Positions 59,533 to 64,000 of a stretch of DNA of 64,000 bases are shown piece by piece. Under the pieces are notes generated by a model. It did not search any database. It saw only the letters and a list, made by a program, of their open reading frames with translations, and was not told the DNA's origin. Each line of letters begins with the position of its first letter. The stretch's first letter is position 1. Source of the stretch: Polyangiaceae bacterium (GTDB lineage: Bacteria > Myxococcota_A > Polyangia > Polyangiales > Polyangiaceae); NCBI GenBank assembly GCA_020846005.1, contig JADLEQ010000035.1:62001-126000 (forward strand). Reading direction: 5' to 3'. The translations under genes were made by a program, and so were the position numbers.

Positions 59533-61869
59533 TCACCGCACCGCGACGATCTCCAGCCGCCCTCCGCTCCACTCCAGCTCCACGACGTCGGCCGACGGGT
59601 CGCGCCGGAGGGTCGCGCTGCGGCCGCCCTCCCAGACCTCGCGGAACGCGACGCCCGGGTCGAGTCGCAGCGAGACGGTGGCCGTGAGCCCGCTCGGGCC
59701 GGAGAGGACGATCCGCCAGCCCTCCTCGAAGGCGTCCACCTCGAGATCGAAGCGCCGATCCCCGAAGCGGAGGCGGCGGACGCGCACCGCGCCCCACCCG
59801 CTCGGGAGGCGGGGCGCGATCGTGAGGCGCGCGCCGGGCACGTCCGGCTCGAAGCCCGCGAGGTACGCCAGGAGGGCGTGCGCCACGTCGCCCGTCTCCC
59901 ACGAGCGGTAGCGAGCCGAGGCGTCCGAGCCGCTGCCGTCCGGCTCGTGGCCGAGATCGAGCACCGAGTGATCGAACGCGTGCAGCTCCTCGAAGTGCCC
60001 GGACGGCGTCGCCACCCGGTCGAGCGCGTGGAACGCCGCCTCCGCCTCGGGGCGGCCAGCGGCGGAGAGGTTCTGGAGGAGATACCCCGGCACCATCCCC
60101 GTGACCCCCACCCCGCGCGGGCTCGCGGCCGTGGCGTCGTCCTCGACCAGCTCCGCGATGACGCGGTCCAGGTTCCGGCGCGCCCGCTCGTCGTCCGGCG
60201 ACGCGAAGCCGTGCCAGAGCGGCCCGAGGGACACGTCTTCGTAGGGCAGGAGGTACGCGTCCTTCTCCGGATCGAAGAACGCGAGCGGCTCCCAGAAGCC
60301 CAGCTCCTCGTTCCAGTAGCGCTCCTCTGCCGCGGCGCGTACGCGCTGGCCGAGCGCCGCGACCTCGGGCCCGGCGCCGAGCGCGGCGAGCCGCTCGGCC
60401 GCCGCGGCCAGCAGGAACGACGACGCCGCCGAGGACCCGAACGCCGCGATGCTCGAGGGGATGCCGTTCACCGCGGCGCCCATCGGGATGTGGTACGTCT
60501 CGTCGCCGCTGAACGGCAGCAGGCCGGCGGCGTCCACCTCCTGCCGGACGAGGCACGCCTCGAGGAAGGCCAGCCGCCCGGGGTCGAGCCAGGCGGTGTC
60601 CCCGGAGGCGCGGACGTACCGCGCGGCGAGCAGCGGCGGGTAGCTCGTCGCTTCGGCCCGCCCCCGGCCCTCCATGAACGGCACGCCCTGCCAGAACGCG
60701 CGCGGATCCGCCGGCTCGACGAACGCGGCGGGATCCACGTCCAGCGGGAACGAGTTCGAGATGCGCCCGATCGCGCCGAGCGCGCCGTAGGTGGCGTCGA
60801 GGACGCCGCGCGCCTCCTCGTGCAGCCCCGCAGAGAGCTGCAGGCGGACGGCGCCCTCCGCGTCGCGCAGCCACCCCGACGTGTAGCGGTGGAGCTGGCT
60901 CACCAGGCCGCTCGGCGCCGTCTGCGCGAGCAGCGTGAGGAGCGCTCCCTCGTACAGGTCGGCGGGCTTCGGGTCGGGCAGCTCGAGCGCGACCGCGCGA
61001 TCGAGCGACGCCAGCGACGCCGCGCGCGAGCGCTCGAGCGCGTCCGCGAGGCTCGGGATCTCGGACGCGGGCTCCGCGCCGGTGGCGAAGGACCACGCAC
61101 ACGTCGTGCTCCACTCGGCCGCCGGCGCGAGCTCGGGCGGCGTGAGCTCGAGGCGTGACGCGTCGGGCGTCGTGAACGGCTCGTCGCAGTGGATGAGGAG
61201 CGTGCGCGCGCCCCGGCGCTGCACGAGCCCGCGCGGCTCGGCCGGCTCCGTCTCGGAGGCCGCGCGCGCGAGCCGAACCCGCACGAGCACGCTGCGCGGG
61301 GCGGGGCCGTCGTTCCTCACCGTGACGTGCCGGAGGATCACGTCTTGGCCGGGGACCGCGACGTCCGTCGTGAGCAGCGCCAGCGTCCCGCTGCGCGCGA
61401 GCGTGCGGGCGACCAGCGTGCCGCGCGGGCGCTGCGCGGCCTGCTCGTCTGGCGCCAGCGCGGCGCCAGACTCGACCAGCTCGAACCAGGCGTCTCCGAA
61501 GAACGAGCCCGCGCGTTGGTACCCGGGCCCGAGGCCGTTCGTGAGCGTGCTCACCGGATCGTCGAGCCCGATCAGCCCGAAGACGCTCCCGTTGCCGACG
61601 GCGAACGCGCCCGCAGACTCGCGCGTGACGCGCCCGCCGCGCCAGCCGTAGCGGCTCGGCGCGCCGAGCCAGGGGTGCGACGCGAGCGCGCCGGGGATCG
61701 GCAGGGGCTCGCCCGCTTCGTCGGGCCAGTCGTCGCCGGCGGCCACCGGCGCCCACCGACTCGGGTCGGGCGCGCGGGCGAACTCGCGCGGCTCGGCCTC
61801 ACCGCAGCCGAGCGCGAGCGCGCACGCGGCGCACGCGCCACGGAGCCGCCACGCCGCGGCGCGGCCCAT
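59533..61869 (-). CDS. Six-hairpin glycosidase-like lipoprotein
   Basis: 778 residues from the ATG at 61869, whose A overlaps the preceding TGA; an ATG at 61875 is two codons longer. The lipobox is ALALGCGEAEP. An N-terminal beta-sandwich (about 60-300) precedes an (alpha/alpha)6 barrel-like region with HRYTSGWLRDAEGAVRLQLS, SFPLDVDPAAFVEP, PFSGDETYHIPMG and YWNEELGFWEPL, and a small C-terminal beta domain (VRVRRLRFGDRRFDLEVDAF). The layout resembles GH65/GH15/GH63-type enzymes acting on alpha-glucosides. Acidic residues in LRDAEG and GDETYH are candidate catalytic residues. The exact family and substrate are uncertain. Confidence 0.75.
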   Translation of the reverse strand: MGRAAAWRLRGACAACALALGCGEAEPREFARAPDPSRWAPVAAGDDWPDEAGEPLPIPGALASHPWLGAPSRYGWRGGRVTRESAGAFAVGNGSVFGLIGLDDPVSTLTNGLGPGYQRAGSFFGDAWFELVESGAALAPDEQAAQRPRGTLVARTLARSGTLALLTTDVAVPGQDVILRHVTVRNDGPAPRSVLVRVRLARAASETEPAEPRGLVQRRGARTLLIHCDEPFTTPDASRLELTPPELAPAAEWSTTCAWSFATGAEPASEIPSLADALERSRAASLASLDRAVALELPDPKPADLYEGALLTLLAQTAPSGLVSQLHRYTSGWLRDAEGAVRLQLSAGLHEEARGVLDATYGALGAIGRISNSFPLDVDPAAFVEPADPRAFWQGVPFMEGRGRAEATSYPPLLAARYVRASGDTAWLDPGRLAFLEACLVRQEVDAAGLLPFSGDETYHIPMGAAVNGIPSSIAAFGSSAASSFLLAAAAERLAALGAGPEVAALGQRVRAAAEERYWNEELGFWEPLAFFDPEKDAYLLPYEDVSLGPLWHGFASPDDERARRNLDRVIAELVEDDATAASPRGVGVTGMVPGYLLQNLSAAGRPEAEAAFHALDRVATPSGHFEELHAFDHSVLDLGHEPDGSGSDASARYRSWETGDVAHALLAYLAGFEPDVPGARLTIAPRLPSGWGAVRVRRLRFGDRRFDLEVDAFEEGWRIVLSGPSGLTATVSLRLDPGVAFREVWEGGRSATLRRDPSADVVELEWSGGRLEIVAVR

Positions 61870-62207
61870 CACCATGGCCGGAACACGAGCGTGGCGCCGA
61901 CCCCGACGAGCGCGAAGCCGGCGAGGTGGTTCCACCGGATCGGCTCCCCGAGGTAGAGCGCAGAGAACGCGACGAACACCCCGAGGGTGATCACCTCCTG
62001 GAGCGTCTTCAGCTCCGCGGTCGCCATGCCCGCCGCCGCGCCCACCCGGTTCGCCGGCACCTGGAAGCAGTACTCGAAGAACGCGATGCCCCAGCTCGCG
62101 AGCACCACGATCCAGAGCGGCGACGCCTGATGGCGCTTGAGGTGGCCGTACCAGGCGAACGTCATGAACACGTTGGACACGAGGAGGAGCGCCGCGGTCT
62201 TGAGCAT
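61869..62207 (-). CDS. DMT-family small membrane protein (DUF486)
   Basis: 112 residues, full length for the DUF486 family. Four helices: LKTAALLLVSNVFMTFAWYG with the typical FAWYGHLK, LWIVVLASWGIAFFEYCFQV followed by PANRVG, a helix at LQEVITLGVFVAFSALYLGE, and HLAGFALVGVGATLVF. All of the family's hallmark residues (WYGHLK, EYxxQVPANR, LQE) are present. Substrate unknown. It is coupled by a TGATG overlap to the glycosidase-like gene. Confidence 0.93.
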   Translation of the reverse strand: MLKTAALLLVSNVFMTFAWYGHLKRHQASPLWIVVLASWGIAFFEYCFQVPANRVGAAAGMATAELKTLQEVITLGVFVAFSALYLGEPIRWNHLAGFALVGVGATLVFRPW

Positions 62208-62322
62208 GGGGCACCTTCGAGCCCAGGTGGGAGACCCCGCGGGCTCGACGAGACGAGAGCGCCGCCGCGCCCCCGGCGCAAGCTGCCGACGCCCCGGGCG
62301 CGCGACCGGCGCGCCGGGCGGC

Positions 62323-62901
62323 TCACCACGCCACTTCGGACCCGCACAAAGTCCCCTTGGACCCGGCTGTCTTCTTCTCCACGGAGAGATCGCAACCGCG
62401 GTTGACCCGGTGGCGCGAGCCGTAGGCGGTGACGTAGCCCTCCATCTGCAGCCCCACCGCGGCGTACGTGTACCCGACGCTGATCGAGGACGCGCTCCCC
62501 TCCTTCGTGGCGGTGCCGTCGAACGTCACGTCGCCCTGCAGCTGACCGTCCGCCGAGCGAGGCGCGGGCGCACAGCCGGTGAGCACGAACGTGAGGTCGA
62601 CGCTCCGCGTGCTGGTCGCCATGTCGATGGTCGTCGTCCCCGTGATCGTCGCGGTGCCGCCGCCAGCGCAGGCGAGCGTGCGATCGTGCGTCCCCTCGGG
62701 CTGCGCCAAGACGAGCTCGTCGTGCAGCGCGTCGAGGCTCGCGACGACGGACCACGCGGTGTACCGCAGCCCCTCCTCCTCCTGCGAGGTCGCCTCGTCC
62801 TCCGACTCGGGCAGGCAGGACGCCGACAGCGCGGAGAACAGGGCGAGGGCAGCGAGCGACCAGCTCGCCCGCGGGCGGAGAGCGCGAAGCAGAGATCCCA
62901 T
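62323..62901 (-). CDS. Small lipoprotein, beta-rich
   Basis: 192 residues from the ATG at 62901; an upstream in-frame ATG at 62937 would add basic residues before the signal. The lipobox is FSALSASCLPE. The mature part is Thr/Ser/Gly-rich and strand-forming (TATITGTTTIDMATSTRSVD, LQGDVTFDGTATKEGSA, GYTYAAVGLQMEGYVTAYG). It has three further cysteines before the C-terminus. No family recognised. It stands alone between the DUF486 gene and the divergent gor gene. Confidence 0.7.
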   Translation of the reverse strand: MGSLLRALRPRASWSLAALALFSALSASCLPESEDEATSQEEEGLRYTAWSVVASLDALHDELVLAQPEGTHDRTLACAGGGTATITGTTTIDMATSTRSVDLTFVLTGCAPAPRSADGQLQGDVTFDGTATKEGSASSISVGYTYAAVGLQMEGYVTAYGSRHRVNRGCDLSVEKKTAGSKGTLCGSEVAW

Positions 62902-63044
62902 GGCGTGATGCTCGCACGGCGGCCCCGGACGCTTCAACCCGGCGCCAGCCGACCCGGCGGCGCGCGGGCGCCCGCCGCCGGATCCGACCCGCCGCCGGGC
63001 GCGAAACCGACGGCCGCCCCGGCGCGTTCGCCTAGCATCGCGCC

Positions 63045-64000
63045 ATGACGGAGCCGGAACGGTACGACTACGTGGTCCTGGGCGGAGGGAGCGGGGGGGT
63101 GGCCTCCGCGCGGCGCGCGGCCGCCCACGGGGCCCGCGTGGCGTTGGTCGAGCGCGATCGCCTGGGCGGGACGTGCGTCAACGTGGGCTGCGTTCCCAAG
63201 AAGGTGACGTGGTACGCGGCAGAGCTCGCCGGCGGGTTCGCGGACGCGGCGGACTACGGCTTCGCCGTCGAGCGCCCTCCGTTCGACCTCGGGGCGCTCC
63301 GCCGCGCTCGCGACGCGTACGTCGCGCGACTGAACGCCTCGTACGGCCAGACGCTCGCGTCCAGCGGCGTGACGGTGCTGAAGGCCACCGCTCGCTTCAC
63401 CGGCGAGCGGACGATCGTGGCCGGGGACCGCGCCCTGGTGGGGGAGCACGTCCTGGTGGCGACCGGGAGTCGCCCGCGGCTGCCGCAGCTCGCGGGCGCT
63501 CGGCACGGGATCGACAGCGACGGGTTCTTCGCGCTGGACACCCTCCCCGGTCGCGTGGCGCTCGTAGGCGGCGGCTACATCGCCACCGAGCTCGCCGGCA
63601 TCTTCCACGCGCTCGGCAGCGCCGTCACGCTGATCCTCCGCGGCGAGCGGCTCCTCGGCGGCTTCGACTGCACGGCGCGTGATCTGGTGATGGAGGCGAT
63701 GCTCGAGTCAGGCGTCGCCCTCGTGCCGCGCCGCGAGGTGATCGAGGTGAGGCGTCGGGCGACCGCCGAGCTGGACCTCGCGCTCGACGACGGCACCTGG
63801 CTCGAGGGCTTCGACTGCCTCGTGTGGGCGATCGGGCGGGAGCCGGTGTCGGACGGGATCGGGCTCGAGGAGGCCGGCGTGAGGAAGGACGCCCAGGGCT
63901 TCGTGGAGGTCGACGAGTGGCAGCAGACGACCGCGGCGCGGGTCTACGCCGTCGGGGACGTGACCGGGCGCCTCGCGTTGACCCCCGTCGCGATCGCGGC
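63045..64000 (+). CDS. gor: Glutathione-disulfide reductase, 3' part cut by window edge
   Basis: 318 of an expected 450 or so residues. Reduces glutathione disulfide with NADPH in the cytoplasm. It starts DYVVLGGGSGGVASARRAA with the FAD motif, has the redox-active disulfide in GGTCVNVGCVPKKV, the NADPH-binding region GGGYIATELAGIFHALGSAV, and after LILRGERLLGGFD the arginine expected for NADPH specificity. VYAVGDVTG is the second FAD element. The arrangement matches glutathione reductase better than mercuric or lipoamide forms. The dimerisation domain is outside the window. Confidence 0.93.
   Translation, partial: MTEPERYDYVVLGGGSGGVASARRAAAHGARVALVERDRLGGTCVNVGCVPKKVTWYAAELAGGFADAADYGFAVERPPFDLGALRRARDAYVARLNASYGQTLASSGVTVLKATARFTGERTIVAGDRALVGEHVLVATGSRPRLPQLAGARHGIDSDGFFALDTLPGRVALVGGGYIATELAGIFHALGSAVTLILRGERLLGGFDCTARDLVMEAMLESGVALVPRREVIEVRRRATAELDLALDDGTWLEGFDCLVWAIGREPVSDGIGLEEAGVRKDAQGFVEVDEWQQTTAARVYAVGDVTGRLALTPVAIA

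Overview
The window is about 64 kb of very GC-rich DNA (nearly every real gene has G or C at almost all third codon positions) and looks like the chromosome of a myxobacterium of the Polyangiales/Sorangium kind. Pointers to this are the many lipoproteins with long Gly/Ser/Ala or Pro/Ala spacers, an FHA-GAF sigma-54 activator, a Hanks-type Ser/Thr kinase next to a TPR/PEGA-like protein, a protein with an MXAN_5187-type C-terminus, and a VIT-vWA protein with an AgmX/PglI-type C-terminal domain. This taxonomic reading is inference from gene content; there is no rRNA or recognisable tRNA. Both ends cut through flavin disulfide reductases (thioredoxin reductase at the left, glutathione reductase at the right).

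Layout. 1-4761: minus-strand run of a cupredoxin-like protein, an MXAN_5187-like membrane protein, a FadL-like porin and TrxB. 5246-7273: a solitary PglZ-like (alkaline-phosphatase-fold) protein. 7437-12184: penicillin-acylase lipoprotein and a 2-hydroxyacyl-CoA-lyase-like ThDP enzyme. 12198-16306: sigma-54 activator, a Pro-Gly-Tyr repeat membrane protein and GpsA. 16463-21193: lipoprotein, signal peptidase I with a large N-terminal extension, SH3-like lipoprotein, and glycine C-acetyltransferase (Kbl). 21404-24884: purple-acid-phosphatase-like lipoprotein followed by four overlapping membrane-protein genes. 24881-32716: small membrane protein, lipoprotein, PfkB kinase, second calcineurin-like lipoprotein, ChaN-like lipoprotein coupled to a TrpB2-type enzyme, and a frameshifted propeller-like pseudogene. 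32747-42482: VIT-vWA-AgmX-TPR protein, lipoprotein, RecN, TPR/PEGA-like protein, Ser/Thr kinase. 42669-50621: secreted proteins (small helical protein, FGE-like lipoprotein, Cys-rich Asp-rich lipoprotein, TPR protein, 5'-nucleotidase, HupE/UreJ-like protein). 50671-57209: Ppx/GppA, acyl-CoA dehydrogenase, His-rich protein, PHA-system protein, amidase, bile-acid:Na+ symporter.

57210-59532 stands apart: a 350-base polypurine tract, then a gene with less extreme codon bias encoding a HARE-HTH domain fused to a PD-(D/E)XK nuclease-like domain, and upstream of it the frameshifted remains of a WHH-type (HNH-like) nuclease toxin. This is the most accessory-looking part and the best candidate for an undescribed defence or conflict locus. 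After it come a six-hairpin glycosidase-like lipoprotein coupled to a DUF486 membrane protein, a small lipoprotein and glutathione reductase.

Most of the secretome here is predicted lipoproteins with flexible tethers, three of them calcineurin-like phosphoesterases, which suggests an investment in extracellular phosphate, nucleotide and peptide turnover. That functional reading is inference.
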